A stretch of 64,000 bases of DNA from Streptomyces sp. LX-29. GTDB lineage: Bacteria > Actinomycetota > Actinomycetes > Streptomycetales > Streptomycetaceae. Below the pieces are notes generated by a model. That model saw only the letters and a list, made by a program, of their open reading frames with translations. It was not told the origin of the DNA and did not search any database. Of this stretch, positions 45,492-54,968 are shown one piece after another (the first letter of the stretch is position 1; every line of letters starts with the position of its first letter). Both the position numbers and the translations under genes were made by a program. The stretch covers positions 1,116,001 through 1,180,000 of the forward strand of contig NZ_CP089746.1 in the NCBI RefSeq assembly GCF_029541745.1, written 5' to 3'.

Positions 45492-47135
45492 TCACTCGTT
45501 CGGTCGTGCGTACACCGTGCGCCCGGCGACCACGGTGCGCAGGCACTCCGGCAGCGGCGGGCCGCCGGGGGTGAGGTCCGGCAGTCCCGGGGTGCCGGAG
45601 CGCGGGTCGGTGGACCAGTCGGCGACACGGCTGTCGGGGACCTGGACGACCAGCTCGCCGGCGGCCCACACGGCGTAGTCGGCGGGGGCGCCGGGCACCA
45701 GCACCCCCGCGTCGTCGCGGCCCACGGCGCGCCAGCCGCCGCGGGTGTGCGCGGTGAAGGCCGCGCGGACCGAGATCCGGTGCTCGGGGGTGCGGTGGAA
45801 GGCGGCGGCGCGCACGGTGCCCCAGGGGTCGAGCGGGGTCACCGGGGCGTCCGAGCCCATCGCCAGCGGCACCCCGGCACGCAGCAGGGCGGCGTACGGG
45901 TTGAGGGTGCGGGCCCGGTCCACGCCGAGCCGCTCGGCGTACATCCCGTCCTCGCCGCCCCAGGCGGCGTCGAAGGCGGGCTGGACGGAGGCGGTGAGGC
46001 CGAGCTCCGCGAAGCCCGCGATGGTCTCCGGGGTGAGCATCTCGGCGTGCTCGATCCGGTGCCGGGCGGCGCGGATCCGGTCCAGGCCGACGGCCTCGGC
46101 GGCGGTCCGCACGCCCGCCACGACGGCGCTCACGGCGGCGTCGCCGATGGCGTGGAAGCCGGCCTGGAGCCCGGCCTCGGTGCAGGCGGCGACGTGCGCG
46201 GCCACGGCGTCGGCGTCGAGGTAGGCGGTGCCGGTGTGCGGGGCGTCGGCGTAGGGCTCGTGCAGGCAGGCGGTGTGCGAGCCCAGGGAGCCGTCCACGA
46301 AGAGGTCGCCGGCGGCTCCCACGGCGCCCAGCTCGCGCACCTTGGCCAGGCCGGCCGGGCCGGTGACGGCCTCGGCCCAGTAGCCGGTCACCCGGGGGCC
46401 GGGGGTCCGCGCGGCGAGCGCCAGCAGGCCGGTGAGGTCGTCCTCGCTGGAGATGGTGGGCCCCGCGCACTCGTGCAGGGTGCCGATGCCCAGTGCGGCC
46501 GCGCGGGAGAGCGTGGCGCGCTGCGCCTCCTCGCGCTGCGCGGTGCCGACGCTCGCGTGGGCGGCGGCGCGCACCGCGTGGTGGGCGTCCCTGGTCAGCG
46601 GCTCGTCCGGGTGGTAGCCGGGCAGCTCGGTGACGCCCGGCACCAGGTCGAGCAGGGCGCTGGTGACGACGGCGGAGTGCACGTCCGCCCGGGTCAGGTA
46701 GAGCGGTCGGCCGTCGGTGGCCGCGTCGAGCTCCGCGCGGGACGGCGGGCGCCGCTCCGGCCAGCGGGAGGCGTCCCAGCCGTGGCCCAGCAGCACCCGG
46801 TCGCCGGGGCGGGCCGCGGCGTGCGCCCGTACCCGCGCCAGCGCGTCGGTCAGCGAGTCGGCGTCCAGCAGGTCCAGCCCGGTGAGGGCGAGGCCGGTCG
46901 CGGTGGCGTGCACATGCGCGTCGGTGAAGGCCGGGGTGACCAGCGCCCCGTCCAGCCGGACGACCTCGTCCACGCCGTCGGCGAAGGAGTCGGCCGCGCC
47001 CTCGGACCCGACCCAGGCGATGGTGCCGCCCTCGACGACCATGGCGGTGGCGAACGGGTCGGCGGGGCTGTGCACCTCGCCGCCGCGCAGCAGGACGGTG
47101 CGGGGCCGGTCTTCGGGGGCAGTGCGCTCGGTCAT
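45492..47135 (-). CDS. Amidohydrolase, YtcJ-like
   Basis: 547 residues. Metal-dependent hydrolase with the composite domain of amidohydrolase 3: a beta-sandwich N-terminus, DAHVHATATGLAL (HxH metal ligands near residue 73), then GFHAIGDAAVSAVVAGV and RIEHAEMLTPETIAGFAELG carrying the further His ligands, and DAPVTPLDPWGTVRAA (metal Asp). YtcJ-type enzymes hydrolyse amides or cyclic imides; substrate unknown. ATG 47135 lies 22 bp after the Lrp stop on the same strand, so they are probably co-transcribed. Confidence 0.9.
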   Translation of the reverse strand: MTERTAPEDRPRTVLLRGGEVHSPADPFATAMVVEGGTIAWVGSEGAADSFADGVDEVVRLDGALVTPAFTDAHVHATATGLALTGLDLLDADSLTDALARVRAHAAARPGDRVLLGHGWDASRWPERRPPSRAELDAATDGRPLYLTRADVHSAVVTSALLDLVPGVTELPGYHPDEPLTRDAHHAVRAAAHASVGTAQREEAQRATLSRAAALGIGTLHECAGPTISSEDDLTGLLALAARTPGPRVTGYWAEAVTGPAGLAKVRELGAVGAAGDLFVDGSLGSHTACLHEPYADAPHTGTAYLDADAVAAHVAACTEAGLQAGFHAIGDAAVSAVVAGVRTAAEAVGLDRIRAARHRIEHAEMLTPETIAGFAELGLTASVQPAFDAAWGGEDGMYAERLGVDRARTLNPYAALLRAGVPLAMGSDAPVTPLDPWGTVRAAAFHRTPEHRISVRAAFTAHTRGGWRAVGRDDAGVLVPGAPADYAVWAAGELVVQVPDSRVADWSTDPRSGTPGLPDLTPGGPPLPECLRTVVAGRTVYARPNE

Positions 47136-47157
47136 GGGGTCCAGTCTCGTATGCGAC

Positions 47158-47598
47158 TCACACGCGCGGCGGGCGGGCCTCGTAGGGGGTGGAGAGCACG
47201 ACCGTGGTACGGGTGGAGACGCCGGACAGCGAGCGGATCCGGGTGAGCAGGTGCTCCAGCTCCAGCGGGGTGGCGACGCGCACCTTGAGGATGTAGTTCT
47301 CGTCGCCCGCCACGCTGTGGCACGCCTCGATCTCGGGGACGTCGGCGAGCCGGTCGGCGATGTCGTCGGGCGCGCTCGGGTCGAAGGGCTTCACCCCGAT
47401 GAACGCGGTGAGGGGCAGACCGACGGCCTCGGGGTCGACCACGGCCGCGTATCCGCGGATGACGCCGCGCTGTTCCAGCCGGCGTACCCGCTGGTGCACC
47501 GCCGAGGTGGACAGGCCGGTGGCCTTGCCCAGGTCGGTGTAGCTCATCCGCCCGTCCTTGACGAGCAGTTCCACGATCTGTCTGTCCAACTCCTCCAC
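47158..47598 (-). CDS. Lrp/AsnC family transcriptional regulator
   Basis: 146 residues. Helix-turn-helix LDRQIVELLVKDGRMSYTDL, KATGLSTSAVHQRVRRLEQR, and RAM domain with LPLTAFIGVKPFDPSAPDDI and SVAGDENYILKVRVATPLEL. The GTG start at 47598 gives the standard MEELDRQIVELL opening. It is first in a presumptive operon with the YtcJ-like amidohydrolase, so may control amino-acid-amide turnover. An ATGTG-CACAT palindrome lies about 150 bp upstream. Confidence 0.93.
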   Translation of the reverse strand: MEELDRQIVELLVKDGRMSYTDLGKATGLSTSAVHQRVRRLEQRGVIRGYAAVVDPEAVGLPLTAFIGVKPFDPSAPDDIADRLADVPEIEACHSVAGDENYILKVRVATPLELEHLLTRIRSLSGVSTRTTVVLSTPYEARPPRV

Positions 47599-47744
47599 AG
47601 CGGATCACCTTAGGGGGTCGAAGCGGGTGGGACACAACGGGAGTGCGTCTCGCTGAGGTCCGGGCAGGCCACGGGGGACGCGTGGGGCACGCGCGGTGCA
47701 CGCGCGGGGGTGTGCGGCCGACGCGCCGCGCATCTGCACCGGGC

Positions 47745-47762
47745 ATGTGACCAATGCCACAT
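47745..47762. promoter_or_regulatory. ATGTG/CACAT inverted repeat between divergent genes
   Basis: ATGTG-N8-CACAT, overlapping GGCAT-N7-ATGCC (47742-47758), in the 275-bp region between the divergent Lrp gene and the zinc-ribbon-like gene. Possible Lrp operator. Confidence 0.35.
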
Positions 47763-47873
47763 CACCTCCTCGGTGTCCCCCGGAGCGCCGCGATTACCCA
47801 CGGCGCCGCGCGGGAAATGCTTGCTGTGGTCGAGGCCACGGCGCCTCACGGCCCATCTGAGGGGGAACGACAC

Positions 47874-48260
47874 ATGCCCAATCTTGAACGCCTCAACGAA
47901 GGCGGCCACGATACGCACGACCACGATGCGGACACCTACGAGACGTTGGAGATGTTCCGGGTGACCTGCCCGGACTGCGCGCGACCGATCGCGCTGCTGC
48001 CGGACGAGGACGTGCTGCCGGAGCACGCGCTGTGCCCCTCCCCGTGGAACCCGTTCGGCCTGACCGTGTGCCCCGGCACCGGGCGGGCGGCCGCGGACGC
48101 CGCGCCCGCGGACGAGGCCCTCGGCGTCCAGGAGCAGGACGCCGCGCTGCTGCTGACCCTGCCGGAGAGCCTGGACTGGCGGACCCAGCCCTTCTCGCAC
48201 ATCGGCGGCCCCGGCTCGCGCCCGATCCGGGTGCCGGGCATGCGGCGTCGCCAGCGCTGA
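47874..48260 (+). CDS. Small protein with Cys-rich (zinc-ribbon-like) segment
   Basis: 128 residues. After an acidic His-rich N-terminus (NEGGHDTHDHDADTYETLEM) comes VTCPDCARPIALLPDEDVLP and EHALCPSPWNPFGLTVCPGT: two CP-knuckles that could bind zinc. The remainder is low in hydrophobic residues. No family was recognised. ATG 47874 is preceded by GAGGGGG at a good distance, better than an in-frame ATG at 47754. Divergent from the Lrp regulator. Function unknown; a regulatory or metal-binding role is a guess. Confidence 0.75.
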   Translation: MPNLERLNEGGHDTHDHDADTYETLEMFRVTCPDCARPIALLPDEDVLPEHALCPSPWNPFGLTVCPGTGRAAADAAPADEALGVQEQDAALLLTLPESLDWRTQPFSHIGGPGSRPIRVPGMRRRQR

Positions 48261-48299
48261 CCGGCGGCGCCGACGCCCGAGTCCGACTCCCACGGCTCG

Positions 48300-49376
48300 T
48301 CAGATCTCCAGGACTGCCTGCACCGGCAGGTGGTCGCTGGGGAACCGGCCGCCCGGCGAGAAGGTGTTGATCGCGGCGTAGCGGGTGCGCACCCCCGGCG
48401 AGGTGAGGATCCAGTCGATCCGCTCGCCGTCCGGGACCGGCGGCCGATAGCCGTGGAAGGTCCCGTACAGCCTGCCGCGCCGCTCGGCGGCGTCCCAGGA
48501 GTCCACCAGGGCACCGCCGTTCAGCATGGCCGCGTAGACCGGGTTGCCGTGCGCCGGCACGTTGAAGTCACCGGTGACCACGCGCGGCAGCGCGGGGTCG
48601 AGCTCCGCGAGCCGTCGTGTGATCAGCTCCGCGGACCGCTCGCGGGCCTGCTGGCCGCGGTGGTCCAGATGGGTGTTGAGGGCGTAGAAGCGGCGGCCGG
48701 TGCGCAGGTCGCGGAAGCGGATCCAGGTGACCATGCGGACCACCGCCCCGCCCCAGGTGTTGGATCCGATCACGTACGGGGTGTCCGAGAGCCAGAAGTG
48801 GTCGTACTCCTGGGGTTCCAGCCGCCGGGTGTCGTAGAAGACCGCCATGAACTCGTCCCGGCTGCCGCCCTGTCGCCCGGTGCCCAGCCAGGCGTACGGC
48901 GCGCCCAGGTCCGCGGCGATGTCGCGCAGCTGCCCGTAGAGCCCCTCCTGCGTGCCCAGCAGGTGCGGCCGCTCGCGACGCAGCAACTCCCGTGTCACCG
49001 GCCGCCGCTCGGCCCAGGTGTGCGGCGGCGTGTCGCTGGCGTAGCGGAGGTTGAAGGTCATCGTCCGCAGGGCGGGGACCTCGCCGGCGTCCGCGGCGAC
49101 GGTGTCCGCGGCCGGGTCCGTGGCGCCGGCGGACGTGGCGCCGGCGGACGTGGTGACCGCCGCGGCACGCGGGGCGGGCGGGATCAGCGGTGCCGCCAGG
49201 GTGGCCGCCGCCACCGCGGAGAGGGTGGAGCGCCGACTCGGGGCGCGCCGTGCCGGGCGGACGCGGGCAGGCGTGTCGTCCCAGCCTTCGGAGCGGGATA
49301 CGGGGCGGGATTCGGGGCGTCTCTCGGAGCGGGCTTCAGGGCCGTTCTCGGCCCGGTCCTCGGGCGTCGCTGGCAT
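48300..49376 (-). CDS. Secreted endonuclease/exonuclease/phosphatase family protein
   Basis: 358 residues. A long charged N-terminus precedes a Tat-like signal (SRRSTLSAVAAATLAAPLI). The catalytic EEP domain begins at about residue 100 with TMTFNLRYASD (Asn), GTQEGLYGQLRDI (Glu), ALNTHLDHRGQQARERSAEL (His), VVTGDFNVPAHG (Asp/Asn) and FPSDHLPVQAVLEI (final Asp-His). All metal and catalytic residues of the DNase I/phosphodiesterase fold are retained. Substrate could be nucleic acid, phospholipid or phosphate ester. The ATG at 49376 is the only start that includes the twin-Arg region. Confidence 0.87.
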   Translation of the reverse strand: MPATPEDRAENGPEARSERRPESRPVSRSEGWDDTPARVRPARRAPSRRSTLSAVAAATLAAPLIPPAPRAAAVTTSAGATSAGATDPAADTVAADAGEVPALRTMTFNLRYASDTPPHTWAERRPVTRELLRRERPHLLGTQEGLYGQLRDIAADLGAPYAWLGTGRQGGSRDEFMAVFYDTRRLEPQEYDHFWLSDTPYVIGSNTWGGAVVRMVTWIRFRDLRTGRRFYALNTHLDHRGQQARERSAELITRRLAELDPALPRVVTGDFNVPAHGNPVYAAMLNGGALVDSWDAAERRGRLYGTFHGYRPPVPDGERIDWILTSPGVRTRYAAINTFSPGGRFPSDHLPVQAVLEI

Positions 49377-49621
49377 GGCGTCTCCTGGGAGTCCGGTGTT
49401 TCCGGGTGCGGCCAGTGCCAGGGGAGGCTTTCAGACGCGGGGGCGCGGCGGTAGGGGGCCGCGCGCCGGGGGGGGGCCGGTGCGGCGGGCCGGGGGGGCC
49501 GATGCCGCGGGCCGGGGGGAGCGATGCCGCGGGTCTCGGTCGCGGGGCACGGCGGGAGCACGTTCCACCGCGACCGCTCGACCGCTCGGGCGCGCCGCCG
49601 GGGCGGCGCGCCCGGCCGGGT

Positions 49622-50806
49622 TCAGCGGCGGGACTCGGGGCCCGCGAGGTGGCGGGCTATGACCACGCGCTGGATCTGGTTGGTGCCCTCCACGATCTGG
49701 AGGACCTTGGCCTCGCGCATGAAGCGCTCGACGGGGAAGTCGGCGGTGTAGCCGTAGCCGCCGAGCAGTTGGACCGCGTCGGTGGTCACGCGCATGACGG
49801 CGTCGGTGCAGAAGAGCTTGGCCATGGCCGCCTGCTGCGAGAAGGCCAGCCCGGCGTCGCGACGGCGGGCGGCGGCCAGGTACAGGGCGCGTCCGGCCTC
49901 GATCTGGGTGGCCATGTCGGCGAGCATGAAGCGCAGGCCCTGGAAGTCGGAGATGGGCCGGTTGAACTGCCGGCGCTCGGCCGTGTACCGGATCGCCTCG
50001 TCCAGCGCGGCCTGGGCCACGCCGATCGCACACGCGGCGATGCCGAGCCGGCCGGCGTCGAGCGCGCCCAGCGCGATGGAGAAGCCCTGCCCCTCCTCGC
50101 CCAGCCGGCGGTCGTCGGCGACGCGCACGTCGTCGAAGTGCAGCTGTGCGGTGGGCGAGCCGTTCATGCCCATCTTCCGCTCGGGGGCGGCCGCGGACAG
50201 GCCGGGGGCGTCGCCGGGCACCAGGAAGGCCGAGATGCCCTTCGGGCCCTCCTGGCCGGTGCGGGCGAGGACGGTGTAGAAGTCGGCGATGCCTCCGTGG
50301 GTGATCCACGCCTTGGTGCCGTTGAGGGTCCAGCCGGCGCCTTCGCCCTCATCGCGCACCGCGCGGGTGCGCAGCGAGGCGGCGTCGGACCCGGAGGCCG
50401 GCTCGGAGAGGCAGTAGGCACCCAGCAGGCCGCCGCCGAGCATGGCCGGCAGGTGCTCGGCGCGCTGCTCCTTGGTGCCGTAGGTGGCGAGGGCGTGGCA
50501 GGCGAGGGTGTGCACGCTGACGCCGAGGCCGACGGTGAGCCGGGCGGCGGCGAGCTCCTCGAGGACCTGGAGGTAGACCTCGTACGGCTGGTCTCCGCCG
50601 CCGAACTCCTCCGGGTAGGGCAGTCCGAGCAGGCCGGACTCGGAGAGCAGGGTGAACAGCTCGCGCGGGAAGTGCCCGGCGGCCTCCTCCTCGGCGGCGT
50701 GCGGCCGGATCTCCCGCGCGGCGAGCTCGCGCACGAGCGCGATCAGGTCACGGGCTTCCTCGGTGGGCAGCTGGCGTTCCACCGGCTGGGGGCCGTGCTC
50801 GGTCAT
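49622..50806 (-). CDS. Acyl-CoA dehydrogenase
   Basis: 394 residues, normal length. N-terminal helical domain with FPRELFTLLSESGLLGLPYP, FAD domain with AYCLSEPASGSDAASLRT and WITHGGIADFYTVLARTG, and C-terminal helical domain with QLLGGYGYTADFPVERFMRE and LQIVEGTNQIQ, where the Glu is the catalytic base of short/medium-chain enzymes. It oxidises an acyl-CoA to the trans-2-enoyl-CoA. ATG 50806 has GGAGGAGAG upstream. Monocistronic, so the chain-length partner is not suggested by context. Confidence 0.94.
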   Translation of the reverse strand: MTEHGPQPVERQLPTEEARDLIALVRELAAREIRPHAAEEEAAGHFPRELFTLLSESGLLGLPYPEEFGGGDQPYEVYLQVLEELAAARLTVGLGVSVHTLACHALATYGTKEQRAEHLPAMLGGGLLGAYCLSEPASGSDAASLRTRAVRDEGEGAGWTLNGTKAWITHGGIADFYTVLARTGQEGPKGISAFLVPGDAPGLSAAAPERKMGMNGSPTAQLHFDDVRVADDRRLGEEGQGFSIALGALDAGRLGIAACAIGVAQAALDEAIRYTAERRQFNRPISDFQGLRFMLADMATQIEAGRALYLAAARRRDAGLAFSQQAAMAKLFCTDAVMRVTTDAVQLLGGYGYTADFPVERFMREAKVLQIVEGTNQIQRVVIARHLAGPESRR

Positions 50807-51190
50807 GGCGGCGCTCTCCTCCCTGTCGGGCGCTGCGGCGGCGCGGGGCCAGGGGTTGGGCGACCGCCGCCGGTCTGAATGCCGCAGCCGGCCCTCGCCC
50901 ACCGGGTTGCGGCGGCGATGACCTGCGGCTGTAGCGGTTGGAGTATGCCCGATCGAGGACCGTCCGTCACTGGTCGGTCGATCTTTCAACTATTGACCTC
51001 TGTCGGGGCTTGACCACGGTGGGTTCACGCCATGGCGACGGCCGGCGCCGGCCGGGCCGGACGATGCCGACGATCCGGCCTCATGCGCCCGCTCCCCGGC
51101 CCCGGACGCACCCGGCCTGCGGTCGCCGCGGGCCGGGGGTCGTGCGAGCCTGAGAGCGTCCCGGATGCCGGACGCGGAGGTTCCGCAACC
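50807..51190. other. Divergent promoter region
   Basis: 384 bp between the acyl-CoA dehydrogenase and the phosphatase genes. Relatively AT-rich around 50973-51000 (TCGATCTTTCAACTATTGAC), where divergent promoters are likely. TTGACC boxes occur at 50994 and 51010. An ATG at 51032 in frame with the phosphatase could extend it by 53 residues, but that extension is Arg/Gly-rich and unlike the family. Confidence 0.45.
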
Positions 51191-52348
51191 GTGCCGTGGA
51201 GGGTTCGCACGCGTGCCGTGGCGAACAGCGTCTTCATCGCGCTGCTCGTGTACATCGGGCTGATCGTCGTGGTCGACCAGGTCGCGCCGCGCGATGTCCG
51301 GATGGACATGTACGCGGCCGTCGCCCCGATCGTGGCCGCCGCGCTGTGCACCTACCGCCAGGCGGTCCTCATCGCCGCGGTCGACTTCCTCGCCATGGCC
51401 ACGCTGCACGGCGCGGAGCCCGACGACCCGCAGCCGTTCAACACGATCGCCACCGTCTTCGGCAACCTGCTGCTGGCGGGGGCGGCCATCACCCTGGCAC
51501 GGCTGCTCTACGACCGGGAGAAGCTGCTGACGCGGCTGCGCGTCACCGGGGAGGCGGCGCAGCGCGCTCTGCTGCGCCAGCTCCCGTTGCGCAGCCGCGG
51601 CGTGGTCGTGGACGGGCTCTACGTCTCCTCGCAGCGGGACGCGCTGGTCGGCGGGGACATCTACGAGGTGCTGGAGACCCCGTACGGGACCCGGGTGCTG
51701 ATCGGCGACGTCCAGGGCAAGGGGCTGCGCACGCTCGGCGCGGGCGCCGCGGTGCTCACCGCCTTCCGCGAGGCCGCCTTCTACCGACCCAGCCTGGAGA
51801 GCGCGGTGGACGCCATGGAGTCGGGCCTGTGGCGTTACGCGCGGTCGGCGGCGGACGAGTCGGAGGGGGCCGACGAGCGGTTCGTGACGGCCCTGGTGTT
51901 CGGGGTCGAGGAGGACACCTGGGTGCCCGACGGGACGAGCGTGCCCATCGTCTTCGTCGACTGCGGCCATGTGGCGCCGCTGCTCATCCACGGCGACGGC
52001 AGGATCACCGAGCTGGCGCCGCCGGACGAGGCGGGGCTGCCGCTGGGCCTCGGCCAGCTGGTGGAGCGGCCCCGCGCGGTGCAGCGCGTCGCCGTCCCCG
52101 CCGAGGCACGGGTCTTCGCCTGCACCGACGGGGTGACCGAGGCGCGCGGCGCGGACGGCGCGTTCTATCCGCTCGCGGACCGCCTCAGCGGCTGGGCCGA
52201 GCTGCCCACCTCGGAGCTGCTGGCCCGGCTGCGGGAGGACCTCGACGCCCATACGGGGGGCCGGCTCCAGGACGACGCGGCCGCGCTGATCATGGAACGC
52301 GCGGCCGCGGACGCCGCGCCGGACGGCGGCCGCCCCGTCAGCGGTTGA
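51191..52348 (+). CDS. PP2C-type SpoIIE phosphatase, membrane-anchored
   Basis: 385 residues from the GTG at 51191. Three membrane helices (about residues 10-105: [60 protein letters not shown]) precede a cytoplasmic PP2C domain with [40 protein letters not shown] and [16 protein letters not shown], retaining the metal-binding Asp residues. Such phosphatases act on anti-sigma-factor antagonists in stress and development. The start has GGAGG about ten bases upstream; a longer form from 51032 is possible. Its end overlaps the convergent PIG-L gene by 11 bp. Confidence 0.88.
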   Translation: MPWRVRTRAVANSVFIALLVYIGLIVVVDQVAPRDVRMDMYAAVAPIVAAALCTYRQAVLIAAVDFLAMATLHGAEPDDPQPFNTIATVFGNLLLAGAAITLARLLYDREKLLTRLRVTGEAAQRALLRQLPLRSRGVVVDGLYVSSQRDALVGGDIYEVLETPYGTRVLIGDVQGKGLRTLGAGAAVLTAFREAAFYRPSLESAVDAMESGLWRYARSAADESEGADERFVTALVFGVEEDTWVPDGTSVPIVFVDCGHVAPLLIHGDGRITELAPPDEAGLPLGLGQLVERPRAVQRVAVPAEARVFACTDGVTEARGADGAFYPLADRLSGWAELPTSELLARLREDLDAHTGGRLQDDAAALIMERAAADAAPDGGRPVSG

Positions 52349-53093
52349 AGAGCTCGAACGCGACGGCCGGGCGGCCACCGAAGCGGGCGGCGGCGGCCGA
52401 CATGGCGCCCTCCAGGAAGGTGCGGCAGTAGCGCTCCGGGTCCTCGTCGGTGAGCGCCTGGATATAGCTGCGGTGGGCCAGCAGCGAGTCGACGGCGCGC
52501 TCGACCCCGTCGGTCGCGTCCACCGCGTGCGTGGGGTGCGGGGAGCCGGCGACGGCCACATGGCGCACGCCGTTCCAGGGCTCCAGGCTCCGCTCGGTCA
52601 GCAGCTCGGGGAAGATCCAGCGGTTGCCGGCGTCGCCGGCCGCGTCCAACACCGCCCGGCCGACCGCGCGGTGGTCCGGGGTGTTCCACGCCTGCCCCGG
52701 TCCGCTGCCCCAGGTGTCGCGGTGGTTGAGGGTGATCACCAGCTCGGGGCGGTGGCGCCGGATCGCCGCGGCGAACTCGGCGCGCAGCGCCGTGCCGTAC
52801 TCGATCACGCCGTCCCGGTGGTCCAGGAACTCCACCACCGAGACCCCCACCGCCGCGGCGCTCGCCCGCTGCTCGGCCTCGCGCAGCGGGCCGGCCACCG
52901 CCGGGGCCATGCCGTCGATCCCGGCCTCGCCGCGCGTGGCCAGCAGGTAGACCACCTCACGCCCCTGGTCGATCCAGGTGGCGATCGCCGCGGAGGCGCC
53001 GTACTCCAGGTCGTCGGGGTGGGCGACGATCGCCAGGGCGCGCTGCCAGTCGGTGGGCATGGGGGCGAGCTGGTCCAGCTGATGGGTGGTCAT
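52338..53093 (-). CDS. PIG-L family deacetylase
   Basis: 251 residues. Zinc-dependent LmbE/PIG-L fold with [20 protein letters not shown] (metal motif AHPDD, H25-D28), [20 protein letters not shown], and [13 protein letters not shown] (third ligand). The family deacetylates N-acetylglucosamine conjugates, including mycothiol and antibiotic intermediates; here no biosynthetic partner is adjacent. Tail-to-tail overlap with the phosphatase gene by 11 bp. The isocyanide synthase gene is 280 bp upstream on the same strand. Confidence 0.92.
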   Translation of the reverse strand: MTTHQLDQLAPMPTDWQRALAIVAHPDDLEYGASAAIATWIDQGREVVYLLATRGEAGIDGMAPAVAGPLREAEQRASAAAVGVSVVEFLDHRDGVIEYGTALRAEFAAAIRRHRPELVITLNHRDTWGSGPGQAWNTPDHRAVGRAVLDAAGDAGNRWIFPELLTERSLEPWNGVRHVAVAGSPHPTHAVDATDGVERAVDSLLAHRSYIQALTDEDPERYCRTFLEGAMSAAAARFGGRPAVAFELFNR

Positions 53094-53261
53094 CGGGGCT
53101 TCTCCTCGGGACGGTTACGGGCAGCGTAGGCGGCTCGGCGCCGCGACCGGCCGCAGGGTCCACCCGGTGATCGTCTTGATGCCCCGTCAGCGGAACGAGG
53201 CCGATGGGAGGGCCGCCTCGCCCACGAGCCGCCGCCCGCGCGGCGGGGCGCCGGGTCGTGC

Positions 53262-53365
53262 CGCCCGTCACGCCCCGACGGCACGACTCCCGCCGTCACG
53301 CCCCGCCGGCCCCGCGCGCGGCACGACTGTCCGCCGTCACGCCCCGCCGGCACGACTGTCCGCCG
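53262..53365. repeat. CCGTCACGCCCC tandem repeat, gap 53094-53372
   Basis: CCGTCACGCCCC occurs at 53265, 53293 and 53334, each followed by GACGG or GCCGG and GGCACGACT. Units of 28-41 bp. It lies downstream of the isocyanide synthase gene; the rest of the gap has no gene. Confidence 0.7.
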
Positions 53366-53372
53366 CCCGGAC

Positions 53373-54302
53373 CTACCGGGCCTCGAAGTGGCTCGGGCGG
53401 CCGTGGCGCAGCACCAGGCGTCCCAGCCGTTCCGCGTCCACCCGGCGCATCAGCCGCCAGCCGCCGTCTGCGCTCCGCAGCGCCGCCGAGTGCCAGGGCG
53501 TGGCCCAGACGTCGTCCGCGTCCAGCAGCCGGATGCCGAACTTCGCCGCGCCGGAGCGCTGCGGATGGACGGAGAGCCGCACCGAGCGCGGATGGTGGTC
53601 CGCGATCAGGTCGCACCAGGCGCGGCTGCGGCGCAGGACGCCGTAGGCGCGGTCCCGATGGGCGCGTCGCAGCGCGGAGCGGGGGCCGGGGAAGGCGACG
53701 GCCCGGGCGTCCTCGGCCAACGAGCGGGCGATGCCCCGGTACAGCCGCAGCGTGTCCGCGTCGGCACGGGCCTGGGCCCACAGGCTCTCCGTGCTGGGCG
53801 CGTACACGGCGTCCACCAGGGCCCGCTTGCCGGCGTAGGGCAGATCGCCGTAGACCTCCCGCAGGTCGAAGGTGGTCAGACGGGTGAGCCGCTCGCGCCG
53901 CACGATGGCGCGGAGCTCCTCCACATAGGCGTCGATGTGCGCGTCGGAAACGCCGATGAGGTCGCCGAAGACATGGCCTTCGGCACAGATGACCAGTCGG
54001 GCGCCGGGCGGGTACACCTCGGCGACCCGCGCGCACAGCCGGTCCAGGAAGCGGAGCGAGAGCCTTTCGCTCTCGTCGGGGAGCGGCCCGAGCACCTTGG
54101 CGGGATTGGTCGACTTGCAGGGGAAGCCGGGCAGGGTGAAGACGATCGGCTCCCCCGCGCGGACGAACTGCTCGATCTGGAAGAGCTGTTCGGGGTGGTC
54201 GGGCGCCTCGGCGGGGTCCGCGGCGCGACGGTAGGGCAGCAGCACGGCCAGGACCCGGGCGCTGATGCTGGCGGTGGCGCGCGACGCGCGGGAATCGATC
54301 AT
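53373..54302 (-). CDS. Isocyanide (isonitrile) synthase, DIT1/PvcA/IsnA family
   Basis: 309 residues. LPGFPCKSTNPAKVLGPLPD (residues 58-77) is the diagnostic N-terminal motif of the DIT1/PvcA/IsnA family, and ICAEGHVFGDLIGVSDAHID and FAIRLL-type C-terminal strands (KFGIRLLDADDVWATPWHSA) follow in family order. These enzymes convert the amino group of Tyr or Trp to an isonitrile, drawing carbon from ribulose-5-phosphate. The usual partner, an Fe(II)/2-oxoglutarate oxygenase (PvcB/IsnB), is absent. ATG 54302 was chosen; an in-frame TTG at 54377 adds an unlikely Pro/Arg extension. Divergent from the copper operon with 435 bp between starts. Amino-acid substrate cannot be told from sequence alone. 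Confidence 0.9.
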   Translation of the reverse strand: MIDSRASRATASISARVLAVLLPYRRAADPAEAPDHPEQLFQIEQFVRAGEPIVFTLPGFPCKSTNPAKVLGPLPDESERLSLRFLDRLCARVAEVYPPGARLVICAEGHVFGDLIGVSDAHIDAYVEELRAIVRRERLTRLTTFDLREVYGDLPYAGKRALVDAVYAPSTESLWAQARADADTLRLYRGIARSLAEDARAVAFPGPRSALRRAHRDRAYGVLRRSRAWCDLIADHHPRSVRLSVHPQRSGAAKFGIRLLDADDVWATPWHSAALRSADGGWRLMRRVDAERLGRLVLRHGRPSHFEAR

Positions 54303-54737
54303 CGGCGTATGGGTGCGACACCGGAAGGGGTGACGAGGGGCCGGCCGCCGAGGCGCGGGGAGGGTGCGCGTCTGCAAACGCGGCCGGAGGGGGCGGACGG
54401 AGCAGGCAGGGACACGCCGGACATCTCCTCTGGTCGTGGGTCACCCAGGAAGTCGTACGGCGGGGCGTTCGGGTTCCGCGCGGATCACGCGCCCGGCCGC
54501 GCGTACGCCGCCCCGGGCGCGGACCGGCCGGTCGGCGAACACGGCGCCCCCGACGTGGGTTTGCCGCCGTCAGGGTCCGCTATCTCCAGGAAGTCGGCCG
54601 CGAGGGGCCGTTGGTTCCCCGGCGTGAACAGGAGAAACCTCACGTGTCACGGGGCTACCGGATGTCGGTCGGAAGGGTCCGCCAGCGTGTCACGATGGCG
54701 CCTTCCCCTTGTTCGCTGTCTGCGCTCTGGAGCGGCG
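54303..54737. other. Divergent control region of isocyanide synthase and copper operon
   Basis: 435 bp without a convincing gene. It holds twin CGTGTCACG palindromes (54643-54651 and 54686-54694, 43 bp apart); the second is flanked by GGAAGG (54671) and CCTTCC (54701) arms. It does not resemble a CsoR box. Both divergent promoters must lie here. Confidence 0.6.
54643..54694. promoter_or_regulatory. Twin CGTGTCACG palindromes upstream of copper operon
   Basis: CGTG-T-CACG is a perfect 4-1-4 palindrome present at 54643-54651 and 54686-54694. The 43-bp spacing is four helical turns, so both face the same side of the helix, as expected for cooperative binding. It sits 44-95 bp before the first start codon of the copper operon. 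Confidence 0.5.
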
Positions 54738-54968
54738 ATGACTTCACGTCAGCACAGCCCTGCCCTCGTCCTGTCCGGCTTCCTCCTCCTGCTCGCCGCG
54801 ATGTTCGGCGTCGCGTACGCCGCGGGCGCGGCCGCCGGCCCGGTAGCCCCCGGCATGCACCGTGGCGGCGGCGGTGGCGACTCCGGAGGGTCGGGCGGCG
54901 GCATGGGCGACATGCACGGCATGAGCCGGCCCGAGACGGGCGTCTACGCGCCGGGCACGACCCGATGA
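54738..54968 (+). CDS. Small Met/His-rich membrane protein of copper operon
   Basis: 76 residues. One N-terminal helix (LVLSGFLLLLAAMFGVAYAA, residues 10-29) followed by a Gly-rich exported tail with PGMHRGG and GGGMGDMHGMSRPE, a Met/His pattern suited to Cu(I)/Cu(II) binding. It may be a signal-anchored copper scavenger or chaperone. ATG 54738 follows CTGGAGCGGCG. Its TGA overlaps the ATG of the copper ATPase (ATGA), so the proteins are made together. Not assignable to a named family. Confidence 0.82.
   Translation: MTSRQHSPALVLSGFLLLLAAMFGVAYAAGAAAGPVAPGMHRGGGGGDSGGSGGGMGDMHGMSRPETGVYAPGTTR

Noticed and set aside
54364..54627. 87-codon plus-strand frame between the isocyanide synthase and copper operon
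   Set aside because: Arg/Pro/Gly-rich composition, no ribosome site, no motif. Typical high-GC shadow frame.
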